Source of the DNA: an uncultured Campylobacter sp.
GTDB taxonomy: Bacteria > Campylobacterota > Campylobacteria > Campylobacterales > Campylobacteraceae
Length of the DNA: 64,000 nucleotides
Direction of reading: 5' to 3'
NCBI RefSeq assembly: GCF_938030145.1
Contig: NZ_CALHGM010000032.1
Location: forward strand, 47,966-111,965
Shown piece after piece: positions 7,760-16,263 of the stretch. A program made the position numbers and the translations under genes. Each line of letters opens with the position of its first letter. Positions within the stretch are counted from its first letter, which is position 1. The notes under the pieces were generated by a model. That model had not been told where the DNA came from, did no database searches, and saw nothing but the letters and a program-made list of their open reading frames with translations.

Positions 7760-9478
7760 CTAATTTTTCTCGGCTAATTTTTTCTCGATAAGCTTTAAAA
7801 TTTCATCCGCGCTTACGCTCTGCCGCTTTAGGTCTGCACGGGTGATGAACTCGACGCTTCCTTCCGCTAGAGCTTTGCCCACGAGCACTGCGTACGGAAA
7901 GCCCATCAGCTCGAAGTCGTTCATCTTCACGCCGAAACGCTCCGCGCGATCGTCTAGCAGTACGCGAACGCCCAGTGCGCGGCACTGCTCGTACAGTTTC
8001 TCGGCAAATTCTACCGCAGCTGCGTCTTTGTGATTTGAGATGATGATCTCAAGCTCGAAAGGCGCCAGCTCGCGCGGCCAGATGCAGCCTCGCTCGTCAT
8101 GGCTGCTTTCGATCGCCACGGCTATGAGTCGGCTTGCGCCGATGCCGTAGCAGCCCATGTAAAACGCACGAGCCTTGCCGTTTGCATCCAAAAATCGCGC
8201 CCCCATCGGCTCGGAATAGCGCGTGCCGAGCTGAAAGATATGGCCCACTTCGATGCCTTTTGTGATGCTAAGCTCGCCGCCGCAGCACGGACACGCGTCG
8301 CCTTCGCCCACGGCCGCGAGATCCGCAAAGCGCGATTCGTTAAAATTTATCACGCTAGCGCCCACGTAGTGGTAATCCGGCTCGTTTGCGCCCGCGATCA
8401 TCTCGCGCGCTCCTTTTAGCTCGGCGTCGATGTAAAATTTCACTCCCTCGCCGAGCCCGAAAGGTCCGCAAAAGCCCGCCGTAAAGCCAGCTCGTGCGAT
8501 CTCCTCCTCGCTAGCATCGACTAGCTCCAGCGCGCCGCAGGCGTTTTGCGCCTTGGTCTCTTGCAGCTCGTCGCAGCCGCGGATAAAAAACGCTACGATC
8601 TCGCTGCGATCCTCGTATAGCGCTTTTTTGATCACCGCTTTGATTGTATAGAATTTATCCACTTTGAAAAATTCCGCCACTGCGTCGATAGTTTTCATCG
8701 CGGGGGTTTTAAATTTCATCATACCGTCGGTTTCGGGCGCGGCGGCGTTCGTGGTTTTGGGAGTACGGCGCGCAGCCTCGATATTTGCGGCATACTCGCA
8801 GCGCTTGCACACGATGATATCGTCTTCGCCGTTGTTCGCTAGTACCATAAACTCCTTGCTGCCGCTGCCGCCGATCGCGCCGCTGTCCGCATCGACCGCA
8901 CGGAAATTTAACCCAAGTCGCGTAAAGATCCGCGAGTACGCCTGCCTCATCACCTCAAACTCACGCTTCATATCCGCAGCGTCTGCGTGGAAGCTATAGC
9001 CATCTTTCATTATAAATTCGCGTCCGCGCAGAAGCCCGAAGCGAGGGCGCGCCTCGTCGCGGAATTTCGTATTGATCTGATAGATATTTAGCGGCAGCTG
9101 CTTATAACTCGTAATCTTATCCGCTACCATCAAAACCGCTGCCTCCTCGTTAGTTGGGCTTAGCACGAAGTCGTTATCCTTGCGGTCTTTGAAGCGCAGC
9201 AGCTCCTTGCCGTATTTGGCGTAGCGACCGCTTTTTTTCCACGCATCCGCGGACGTCACGACGCTAAAAGATACCTCCTGCGCGCCCGCAGCGTCCATCT
9301 CCTGCCTGATGACGGCGCAGATCCGCTCCAGCACTATCTTTCCTAGCGGCAAAAAATTATAAAGCCCGCTGCCCAGCTGCTCGATAAATCCCGCGCGGAT
9401 CAAAAGCGCGTGGCTAGGTAGTACCGCGTCTCTAGGGGCCTCTTTTAGGCTCGGAGCGAAAAGCTTGCTAAATTTCAT
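7760..9478 (-). CDS. proS: Prolyl-tRNA synthetase (ProS)
   Basis: ProS charges tRNA-Pro in the cytosol. The 572 residues correspond to the bacterial type with an editing (YbaK-like) domain inserted between class II motifs 2 and 3. The N-terminus (LPSHALLIRAGFIEQLGSGL) carries motif 1. Motif 2 is FRDEARPRFGLLRGREFIMKD. The editing domain occupies about 230-380, motif 3 is GCYGIGASRLIAVAIE, and the anticodon-binding domain is C-terminal. The gene overlaps the hemA end by 11 bases, so the two are translationally coupled. The C. jejuni order DUF2018, polyprenyl synthase, hemA, proS is kept, but fxsA and hemC, next in C. jejuni, lie 12 kb away here. Confidence 0.97.
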   Translation of the reverse strand: MKFSKLFAPSLKEAPRDAVLPSHALLIRAGFIEQLGSGLYNFLPLGKIVLERICAVIRQEMDAAGAQEVSFSVVTSADAWKKSGRYAKYGKELLRFKDRKDNDFVLSPTNEEAAVLMVADKITSYKQLPLNIYQINTKFRDEARPRFGLLRGREFIMKDGYSFHADAADMKREFEVMRQAYSRIFTRLGLNFRAVDADSGAIGGSGSKEFMVLANNGEDDIIVCKRCEYAANIEAARRTPKTTNAAAPETDGMMKFKTPAMKTIDAVAEFFKVDKFYTIKAVIKKALYEDRSEIVAFFIRGCDELQETKAQNACGALELVDASEEEIARAGFTAGFCGPFGLGEGVKFYIDAELKGAREMIAGANEPDYHYVGASVINFNESRFADLAAVGEGDACPCCGGELSITKGIEVGHIFQLGTRYSEPMGARFLDANGKARAFYMGCYGIGASRLIAVAIESSHDERGCIWPRELAPFELEIIISNHKDAAAVEFAEKLYEQCRALGVRVLLDDRAERFGVKMNDFELMGFPYAVLVGKALAEGSVEFITRADLKRQSVSADEILKLIEKKLAEKN

Positions 9479-10931
9479 TCTGTCTGTCCTTTTTCTCGTT
9501 TTCTTGATTTAAAAATTTTTCGTAGTTTTCTTGCAGTTCAAAAATTTCGACCAGCGCGTTTACCGTGCCGCCCTCATCGTCCGCTTCGCCAAGGTTTTTT
9601 AAATTTACCGTCGGAGCGTGCAGAAACGCTTTAAAAACCTGATGGATCAGTTTGCGCGCTTCTTCCGCATCGCTGTGTTTTAGATAGCCCTTTTTAAGCG
9701 CCTTGGCTAGCTCCAGCTCAGCTACTTGTTTCGCGCTTTGGCGCAAAGCCTTGATGATCGGCGTGGATGCAGCCGCCTTGAGCCATTTGAAAAACTCGTT
9801 CGTGAATTTTGCCACGATCGAGTAAGCGATCTGCGCCTGCTCCTCGCGAAGCAGCAAATTTTTCTTTACGATTTCCTCCAGATCATCGACGCTGTAAACT
9901 TCAATATCCTCGCTCTGGCTAAGCTCCACGTCGCGCGGCACGGCGATATCGAAAAAATATCGCTTAAAGCTTTTGGGCTCAAGCAAGCTATCGGTAATGA
10001 TCGGCTCTTGCGAGCCCGTGGCGCTGAAAAACAAGCTCGCAGAGTTTAGATATTTTTTCAGATTATCCAACGCGTCGGTCTTGATGCGAGCCGCGCAGCT
10101 GCTCGCGCCGCCGTTTGAGTCTGCTTCCGCGCAGTTTAAAGCTGCGCCGGCGTCTAAATTTACGCCACACTTCGCGCTTGCGTTATTTAGATTAACATCC
10201 GCGCGATTTAAATCCGCACTATTTTCCGAATTTGCGCCGGACTCCGCGCTGATCAAAGAATCCGCTAGCCTTCGCGCGCCGGCTAAATTTCGATTTAGAA
10301 TTGTAATATTCGCGCCGCTTGCGAGCAGGTGTTTACACGCTAGCTCGCTCATCTCCCCCGCGCCCACTACCACGGCGTTTACGCCATGCAAGGAGCCTAA
10401 CTTTTCCTTTGCCATCGCCACGGCGACGCTTGAGACCGAGATCGGATTTTTTGAAATTTCGGTCTGGTTGCGGATACGCGCCGCGCATTTTAGCGCTTCG
10501 TCTATCGCTCTTGCGATCTGCGCGCCCGCGTGGGCGTTTTGTTTGGCAAATTTAAAGGCGTCTTTGAGCTGGCCTACGATCTGCGTCTCGCCCACTACGA
10601 GGCTATCAAGAGATGCTGCGACGGCGAAAAGGTGGTGTATTGCGCCGTAATCCTCGTAAATATCGGCGCGCTCGGCTAGCTCGTCGTAGCTCACGCCGCT
10701 TACGCGTGAAAGCGCTAAAAGCACGAATTTGCTAGCCGCTTTGAAGTCGTCCACCGCGGTAAAAATTTCTACGCGGTTGCAGGTGCTTAGCACCAAGCAC
10801 TCCTCTATTGCGGAGTTTGAAGCCAAAAGGCGCAAAATTTCTTTCTTGCGCACGTCGTTTGAAAACGAAAGTTTCTCGCGAACCGTGATGTCCGTGTTTT
10901 TATGGGTGAAGCTCACGCTCATATACGCCAT
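9468..10931 (-). CDS. hemA: Glutamyl-tRNA reductase (HemA) with a low-complexity insertion
   Basis: HemA reduces Glu-tRNA(Glu) to glutamate-1-semialdehyde with NADPH, the first step of C5-pathway heme synthesis. The catalytic Cys51 lies in LSTCNRVEI, the NADPH-binding turn is VVGAGEMSELACKHL, and the C-terminal dimerisation helices are intact. At 487 residues the protein is longer than the roughly 430 residues usual in campylobacters. The excess is one Asn/Ala/Ser-rich insertion in the NADPH domain after NRNLAGARRLADSL, at about nucleotides 10075-10265. I chose ATG 10931 because it overlaps the stop codon of the upstream gene (TGATG). A TTG at 10934 and an ATG at 10922 are alternatives. Confidence 0.95.
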   Translation of the reverse strand: MAYMSVSFTHKNTDITVREKLSFSNDVRKKEILRLLASNSAIEECLVLSTCNRVEIFTAVDDFKAASKFVLLALSRVSGVSYDELAERADIYEDYGAIHHLFAVAASLDSLVVGETQIVGQLKDAFKFAKQNAHAGAQIARAIDEALKCAARIRNQTEISKNPISVSSVAVAMAKEKLGSLHGVNAVVVGAGEMSELACKHLLASGANITILNRNLAGARRLADSLISAESGANSENSADLNRADVNLNNASAKCGVNLDAGAALNCAEADSNGGASSCAARIKTDALDNLKKYLNSASLFFSATGSQEPIITDSLLEPKSFKRYFFDIAVPRDVELSQSEDIEVYSVDDLEEIVKKNLLLREEQAQIAYSIVAKFTNEFFKWLKAAASTPIIKALRQSAKQVAELELAKALKKGYLKHSDAEEARKLIHQVFKAFLHAPTVNLKNLGEADDEGGTVNALVEIFELQENYEKFLNQENEKKDRQNEI

Positions 10932-11923
10932 CAAAACTCCCTATCTATCATATCTCGCACGATTTGCTCCAGCTTGTCGTTTTTAAATTCCACTACTGCT
11001 TCGAGCGCCTTCTGCCCGTAGGCGCGAGCTTCGTTTATACAGCGCTCGATGATGCCGTGCTCGCTAAATTTTGCTTTTATCCATGAAATTTCACTCTCGC
11101 GTAGCTGTTTTTTAAAAAACGATTTTAGCTTTTGCCGTCCGGAATCATCTAAATTTTCGTATAAATAGATGTAGGGCAGGGTGGTTTTACCCTCTGCAAA
11201 ATCGCTCAAGCTCGGCTTGCCGAGCGCTTCTGAGCTTTGCGTCACGTCTAAAATATCGTCGATGATCTGAAAGGCAAGCCCAAGGTTTTTGCCGTATTCG
11301 CCGAATTTTGCGCTCGCGCTTGAAATTTTATCATGATCTTTCGCGGCTTTCGGATTCCTGTCCTCGTTTTTTGCGCCGTTAATATCTGAAATTTCGCCGC
11401 GATTTTCCGCGCCGCCGAATTTTAAAAACGCCCCGCAGCGCGCGACTTCTTCGATCAAAGCGGAGGTTTTTAGATAGATCATCTGCAGATATTTGCTCGC
11501 ATCGTCGTTAAAATCATTGCTTAAGCTCACGTCCATCAGCTCGCCCACGGCTAGTTTCGTGACAGCGCCCGAAAGCGCGGCGGCGATGCGGCTTTCAAAT
11601 TTAGAAAGCTCGAAGTATGCCTTGGAATAGAGTATGTCGCCCAGCATCACGGCGTTTTTGGAGCCGTAAGTGGCGTTGATCGAGGGTTTGCCGCGGCGCA
11701 CCGAGCTTTCGTCGATGACGTCGTCGTGCAGCAGGCTCGCAGCTTGAATGAGCTCGATGATCGCGCACAGACGCAGCGATTTTTCATCTTTTTGCGCGAT
11801 GTTTAGCAGCAGCTTGGAGCGCAGTTTTTTGCCGGGGCTTAGCCTGTCAAACATCTCGTTAGCGGGCTCGTAGCCGCAGTCTGCGATGAAGCTTTTCATA
11901 ATTAAATCAATTTGATCTAGCAT
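10931..11923 (-). CDS. Polyprenyl diphosphate synthase (IspB-type) with an inserted loop
   Basis: This is a trans-isoprenyl diphosphate synthase, probably making the side chain of menaquinone from IPP and an allylic starter. The first Asp-rich motif is LLHDDVIDES (D67-D71) and the second is QIIDDILD (D222-D226); a GKP loop and an LGDILYSKA segment are also present. Between them, residues about 172-205 are a polar segment (for example NGAKNEDRNPKAAKDHDK) absent from homologues as I know them. It replaces a short loop before GEYGKNLGLAFQ. The gene lies between a DUF2018 gene (one base upstream) and hemA (overlapping). Chain length of the product cannot be read from the sequence. Confidence 0.9.
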   Translation of the reverse strand: MLDQIDLIMKSFIADCGYEPANEMFDRLSPGKKLRSKLLLNIAQKDEKSLRLCAIIELIQAASLLHDDVIDESSVRRGKPSINATYGSKNAVMLGDILYSKAYFELSKFESRIAAALSGAVTKLAVGELMDVSLSNDFNDDASKYLQMIYLKTSALIEEVARCGAFLKFGGAENRGEISDINGAKNEDRNPKAAKDHDKISSASAKFGEYGKNLGLAFQIIDDILDVTQSSEALGKPSLSDFAEGKTTLPYIYLYENLDDSGRQKLKSFFKKQLRESEISWIKAKFSEHGIIERCINEARAYGQKALEAVVEFKNDKLEQIVRDMIDREF

Positions 11924-11924
11924 T

Positions 11925-12170
11925 TTACTCGTCGTTGCTTAGGATATTTCCGCTTATTTGCAAAAATTTGTCGTTTAGCTCGTCTTGTAGATCCTGCTGC
12001 GCAATGAAGCTTTCGATCTCTCGCTCGCTAATGCCGCGCGCTTCGCAGAGCCGCTCACAGGCGATTAGGCGGATTAGAGCTTCTTCGATTTCGTTTTGCA
12101 CCAAAGTAGGGCTTGCAGTGGATAAAATTTCAAAAAATTTCTCTCTTGGGCTGCCTTCAAAAATATCCAT
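11925..12170 (-). CDS. DUF2018 family protein
   Basis: This is a small, acidic, all-helical protein of 81 residues, beginning MDIFEGSPREKFFEIL. I recognise it as the DUF2018 family of Campylobacterota, which heads the polyprenyl synthase-hemA-proS operon in C. jejuni as well. Its function is unknown. It ends one base before the polyprenyl synthase start. The ATG is preceded by AAGGAAG. About 900 bases of RAATTY-rich DNA lie upstream, so the operon promoter is presumably just before it. Confidence 0.85.
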   Translation of the reverse strand: MDIFEGSPREKFFEILSTASPTLVQNEIEEALIRLIACERLCEARGISEREIESFIAQQDLQDELNDKFLQISGNILSNDE

Positions 12171-13106
12171 TTACCTTCCTTAAAATTTCGCGATTATAGC
12201 AAATGTAAAATTTAATTTAGGTTAGGGCGCGGCAAACTATCGGGGGCTTTTAAACATGAGTAATTACGCAGATTTTGCACTTGCGTGCGGTAAATTTTAA
12301 GCTTAAGCGCGGGATTTTGGGCTTTGAATCTCATAAATTTTAAAATTTTATTTATTTGCGAGATAGGCAGAGCGAGCGGAATTTAAAAATTTAATCTTGG
12401 TCGCGTGGCTGATTAAACGCGAAGCTTTGCAGAAGGTGGAATTTTAAATTTATAGATAAGCAGCTTTATTTTTTTTGCGGAAATTTTAAAATTTTGTGGC
12501 GCGGGTGAAATTTTAGATTTCTTGTGAGCGGACAGAATTTCGCTTTGCTTGAGCGGTAAAATTCTTGGATTTCGCGTAGGTGGAGAGGATTTTGGCTTTG
12601 CTTGTGCGGTAAAATCTTTATTTCTGAGCGGCGGATAAATTCTACTTATGCAAAATCTACTCGCGTGCATAACACAGATCAGGCTTTTTAAAATTTTAAA
12701 ATTCCGCCGCTTTGCGAGAATTTGAAATTTCATGGACGCGGTAGAATGCTAAAATCGCGTTTGGCATTAAATTTTTAAACTATAATTTTGAGGCAAATTT
12801 TAAATTAATCTGCGAGAGTATCTCTAAATTTAGAATTCCGCCACCTTTTACAGATAGAATTTCATTTTTAGCGCAGATAAAATCGCGCACCACAAGAGCT
12901 ACTTTTAAAATTTTAAATTCCACTCGCGCAGATGAAATTTCGGTTTTTGTGCTGGCGGAATTTTTCGCGCAAGGATCACTTTTAAATTTTAATTTCGCTT
13001 ACGTTGCGCACGAGGATGGAATTTGCTCTGTTTTAGGAGCCTAAAACGCGATTTTGCCATGCTGCAATACTGCTTTTAATTTAGCTATGCCTAAAAACCA
13101 GGCTGC
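12171..13106. repeat. Long RAATTY array between proS operon and HAD gene
   Basis: This is about 930 bases without a credible gene. Variants of GGAATTTTAAATTT, AAATTTTAAAATT and GCGGTAAAATTC recur every 20-40 bases, giving one of the densest RAATTY arrays of the window. An open frame on the minus strand at 12413-12733 is just the repeat read in frame (KPKSSPP, NFKISA, KSKISP) and has no other sign of coding. Confidence 0.7.
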
Positions 13107-14018
13107 TTAAATTCCGCCGATGATTTCGCGCGCTTGCGCGATGCTTAGGGCATTGCAGCTTAGTTCGCTAGGCTCGCCAAACCCCCAGCATACCTGCAAA
13201 TACTCAAGTTTTGCGCCTCTTAGATCTGCCAAGTTTGCCTGAAAACATCGCGTTGCCGCAGTTTGTGAGTCTTCCGTCGCTTCTGTTTTTGCGGAAATTT
13301 TAGCGCCTTTAAAGCTTAGTGTTGCCACCCCGTCAGCGTCCGAGTCGTTAGGGCGGAATTTTTCATCCGCGTTAAGATTTTTGCCGCAAGAGTTTAAGCC
13401 CTCGCTAGTGCTGAAATTCTCTCTACTCGTGTCACGGCTAGCATTTAAGCTCTCGCCGTCATTGCCGCCTTGAAATTCTAAATTTTGTAAGAATTCCGCG
13501 CCACGGAGTGCAGCTAGTTCATCTTTTTTGCTGTCGCCCAAAAAAATCGCGTTTTTGTGCGGCGAGCGCGATATTACGTGTAGCAGCATCGTAGGGTTGG
13601 GTTTTGATGGCATCTGCTCGTTCGCGCCTACGACCAGATCAAATAGCCTGCGCACGCCCGTTTTTTCTAAGATCGCGCTTAGGGTATAGGAAGGCGCATT
13701 GGAGGCGACTGCGAGAAAAAATCCTGCTTTTTTGCACGAGTGCAAAAGATCTTCGATACCCTCGTAAAGCACGGCAAAATCGCGGTAATTGCTTACGAAT
13801 TCTTTTTCAAAAAACGCAAGCTCTTCGGCGCTCGCTTCGGTTTTGCCGTAAAATTCCAAAAAGGCGTTTTTGCTTGGATCGTTGATGGTGTGGACGATGA
13901 AATTCTTTTGCAGCGGTGCTAGATCGTAGAGCTCGCGGCGAGTGTTATTGACGCTGATTTCGATCGCGCGCGAAGAGTCAAGCAGCGTGCCATCCATATC
14001 AAAAATCACGGTTTTCAT
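13107..14018 (-). CDS. HAD-superfamily phosphatase (phosphoglycolate phosphatase-like) with insertion
   Basis: This is a haloacid dehalogenase-type phosphatase. Motif I is FDMDGTLLDSS (D7, D9), motif II is VASNAPS, the Lys motif is SKPNPTMLL, and motif IV is IFLGDSKKDELAALRG. The helical cap lies at about 20-85. The substrate is unknown; the closest pattern is Gph/PpaX-like. The expected length is about 210 residues, but the protein has 303. After motif IV a long Ser/Asn/Asp/Ala-rich segment (about nucleotides 13205-13490) separates the last strand (LEYLQVCWGFGEPSEL) from the core. It starts directly after the end of the upstream 118-residue protein gene, so the two form an operon. Confidence 0.88.
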   Translation of the reverse strand: MKTVIFDMDGTLLDSSRAIEISVNNTRRELYDLAPLQKNFIVHTINDPSKNAFLEFYGKTEASAEELAFFEKEFVSNYRDFAVLYEGIEDLLHSCKKAGFFLAVASNAPSYTLSAILEKTGVRRLFDLVVGANEQMPSKPNPTMLLHVISRSPHKNAIFLGDSKKDELAALRGAEFLQNLEFQGGNDGESLNASRDTSRENFSTSEGLNSCGKNLNADEKFRPNDSDADGVATLSFKGAKISAKTEATEDSQTAATRCFQANLADLRGAKLEYLQVCWGFGEPSELSCNALSIAQAREIIGGI

Positions 14019-14375
14019 CTAATAATCCTTTAAAAAATCGATTTTGTGCTTGTCTTTTTTGTAACTCTTATTATTTTTGAGCTTTTGCAGAGTGTTTGCT
14101 TCATGCTGTAGCGCTGATCTAAACGCGGCATCGTTGATCTGTCCTGCCTCGCTAGCATCAAGGACGTTTTTAGCAAAGCTCTCAAGCGCCTTGGTGTAGG
14201 GACTATCGAGATTCGTAGCGGCCGCTTTAGATAAAATTTCATAGTTTTTAGCTATTCGCTTCGCAAAAAGCTCTGCGTCGAAATCCTCGCGCTTTAGCAG
14301 TGCTACGGCGGATTTTACGAAGCGCTCTAATGCGCGGATATATTTAACGCGCTCATCTTTTTCTTTGATTTGCAT
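14019..14375 (-). CDS. Unknown 118-residue helical protein
   Basis: This protein of unknown function is charged, soluble and predicted all-helical (EKDERVKYIRALERFVKSAV...). It has no signal peptide, membrane segment or Cys motif, and it ends in a Lys-rich tail (NNKSYKKDKHKIDFLKDY). It has a good AAGGA ribosome binding site and abuts the HAD gene without a gap, which suggests co-expression. The codon pattern matches its neighbours, so I take it as a real gene. Confidence 0.75.
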   Translation of the reverse strand: MQIKEKDERVKYIRALERFVKSAVALLKREDFDAELFAKRIAKNYEILSKAAATNLDSPYTKALESFAKNVLDASEAGQINDAAFRSALQHEANTLQKLKNNKSYKKDKHKIDFLKDY

Positions 14376-14513
14376 GATTTTTCCTTAATTAAAGCGCGCA
14401 TTATAGCAAAATTCGAAATTTTGGCAAAATTACGCATATTGTAAAACTATATTTTAATAACATTTTTTCTATAAATCCTGTATTATAGGCATTTTAAAAT
14501 CATATAAAAATAC

Positions 14514-14542
14514 TTGACTTTATTTTAAAATTTAGCTATTAT
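14514..14542 (+). promoter_or_regulatory. Sigma-70 promoter of the metY-Rrf2-cysK operon
   Basis: TTGACT (14514-14519) and TATTAT (14537-14542) are separated by exactly 17 bases, about 28 bases before the metY start codon. This is the clearest full promoter in the window, since Campylobacter promoters usually lack a -35 box. An ATTTTAAAAT palindrome lies just upstream and another inverted AT block lies in the spacer. Either could serve as an operator for the Rrf2 regulator encoded in the same operon (inference). Confidence 0.65.
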
Positions 14543-14569
14543 TCGCCAAATTTTTTACAAAGGACGAAA

Positions 14570-15841
14570 ATGCAAAAAGAAACCCTCGCAACTCACTTCG
14601 GTTACGACTCCGTCGCAGGCTACGGCACGATGGCAGTTCCCATTTATCAAAGCACCGCGTTTAACTTCGGTTCTAGCAAAAAGGCCGCCGATCGCTTCGC
14701 GCTGCGTGATCTAGGGCCGATTTATGGGCGTTTGACAAATCCTACTACTGATGTTTTTGAGGCGCGACTTGCGGCGCTGGAAAACGGCAAAGCTGCAATC
14801 GCGGTCTCTAGCGGGCAGGCAGCGATATTTTTTGCGGTGGCAAATTTAGCCGCAGCGGGCGAAAATATCATCATCGCCGAGAAAATTTACGGCGGCGCGA
14901 CTACGCTTTTGGCACATACGATCAAGCGTTTCGGCATCGAGGCTAGGGTTTTTGACTCCGAAACGGCAGATAATTTGGAAGGTTTAATCGATGATAAAAC
15001 TAGAGCGATCTTTTTCGAGACGCTTTCAAATCCTCAAATTTCAGTTGCAAATACCGCTAAAATCGCTACAATCGCAAATAAGCACGGCGTAGTAACGATT
15101 GCGGATAACACGATCCCAAGTCCTGCGCTTTACAATCCGCTTGATGACGGCGCCGATGTCGTAATCCACAGCGCGAGTAAATATATAAGCGGACAGGGAC
15201 TTAGCATCGCGGGCGCGGTCGTTTCGAGCAATGGGTTAAATTCCAAACTCAAAGGCAATCCGCGTTACGCACATTTCAACGAACCTGATGAGAGCTATCA
15301 CGGCTTAGTTTATGCAGATTTAGTAGATAATTTCGACATTTACACGCTTAGGATTCGCTTGTCCCTGCTTCGCGATATTGGTGCGACGCTATCGCCGTTT
15401 AACGCGTTTCAGCTCATCCAGGGGCTTGAAACACTGCCGCTTCGCATGCAAAAACACTCGCAAAATGCATTAAAGATAGCAGAATTTTTGCAAAATCATC
15501 CGAAGGTAAAGCAGGTCAATTATCCGGGGCTTGCAAGCTCGCCGTTTAATGTCGCGATTAAAGCGAAATTTAAAAACGGCTATGCAAGCAGTCTGATGAG
15601 CTTCATCGTAGATAGCGAAGAAACAGCGCTAAAGGCGGTTAGTAAGGTTAAAATTTTCTCCGTCGTAGCAAATATCGGCGATACGAAGTCGATCATCACT
15701 CATCCTGCGAGCACGACGCATTCGCAGCTAAACGAGGAGCAGCTAAACCGCGCTGGCGTGCCTGCGAGCCTAATCCGCCTAAGCGTGGGTATAGAGGATG
15801 CGAACGATTTGATTTCTGATCTTAGTGAGGCACTGAAATAA
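14570..15841 (+). CDS. metY: O-acetylhomoserine sulfhydrylase (MetY)
   Basis: This is a PLP enzyme of the Cys/Met metabolism family. It most likely makes homocysteine (or methionine, with methanethiol) from O-acetylhomoserine and sulfide. The 423 residues fit MetY, which is longer than the roughly 390 residues of MetB. The PLP Lys204 lies in HSASKYISGQG. PIYQSTAFNFGS, YGRLTNPTTDVFEARLAALE and the C-terminal SLIRLSVGIEDANDLISDL are family signatures. AAAGGA precedes the start. The stop overlaps the start of the Rrf2 regulator gene (TAATGG), and cysK follows, so this is a sulfur-assimilation operon. Confidence 0.95.
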   Translation: MQKETLATHFGYDSVAGYGTMAVPIYQSTAFNFGSSKKAADRFALRDLGPIYGRLTNPTTDVFEARLAALENGKAAIAVSSGQAAIFFAVANLAAAGENIIIAEKIYGGATTLLAHTIKRFGIEARVFDSETADNLEGLIDDKTRAIFFETLSNPQISVANTAKIATIANKHGVVTIADNTIPSPALYNPLDDGADVVIHSASKYISGQGLSIAGAVVSSNGLNSKLKGNPRYAHFNEPDESYHGLVYADLVDNFDIYTLRIRLSLLRDIGATLSPFNAFQLIQGLETLPLRMQKHSQNALKIAEFLQNHPKVKQVNYPGLASSPFNVAIKAKFKNGYASSLMSFIVDSEETALKAVSKVKIFSVVANIGDTKSIITHPASTTHSQLNEEQLNRAGVPASLIRLSVGIEDANDLISDLSEALK

Positions 15842-16254
15842 TGGCACTTTTAAGCACAAAGGGCGTTTATGGGCTGGCTGCGATTTTGCAGATCGCCAAA
15901 GCTAGCGAAGTAGCGCCGATAAGTATCAAAGAGATCGCCGAGCGTACGGGAGTTTCTAAGAATTATTTGGAGCAAATTCTAAATACCCTTAGAAACGAAA
16001 AGCTAGTGTGTAGCATCAAAGGTAAAAACGGCGGTTATCACCTAGCCAGAGATGCTAGCGAGATTACTTTCGGTGAAATTTTTACCGCTCTTGAAAAGGA
16101 TCTGCGGATGACTAGCATCCAGATGAGCGATCCCGGACTGCGGGCGTTTTTTGAGAAATTTGACGTCAAGCTGGCAGAGATATTTAACGAGCCTCTAAGC
16201 AGCTACGAGGAGATGATGGCGCGAAGCGTCCAGTATTTAAATTTCAGCATTTAA
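15841..16254 (+). CDS. Rrf2-family transcriptional regulator (CymR-like)
   Basis: This is a DNA-binding regulator of 137 residues. The N-terminal winged helix reads ISIKEIAERTGVSKNYLEQI, followed by a wing with GKNGGYHLAR. A dimerisation helix and a short C-terminus follow. IscR and NsrR carry three Cys for an Fe-S cluster, but this protein has only one Cys (in KLVCSIKG), so cluster sensing is unlikely. CymR, the cluster-free Rrf2 member of Bacillus, partners with CysK to sense cysteine. Here the regulator lies between metY and cysK, which suggests the same logic of cysteine-responsive autoregulation. That role is inference from context. Confidence 0.88.
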   Translation: MALLSTKGVYGLAAILQIAKASEVAPISIKEIAERTGVSKNYLEQILNTLRNEKLVCSIKGKNGGYHLARDASEITFGEIFTALEKDLRMTSIQMSDPGLRAFFEKFDVKLAEIFNEPLSSYEEMMARSVQYLNFSI

Positions 16255-16263
16255 AGGAAAAAT

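Noticed and set aside
9973..10650. 225-codon open frame antisense to hemA
   Set aside because: It arises opposite the low-complexity insertion and NADPH domain of hemA; it is rich in Ala, Ser and Phe without motifs.
12413..12733. 106-codon open frame on the minus strand
   Set aside because: It is made of the RAATTY repeat read in frame (SKISP, NFKIS, KPKSS); it has no ribosome binding site and no family pattern.
14400..14569. SAM or other riboswitch before metY
   Set aside because: Only about 28 bases lie between the promoter -10 box and the start codon, too short for a riboswitch.
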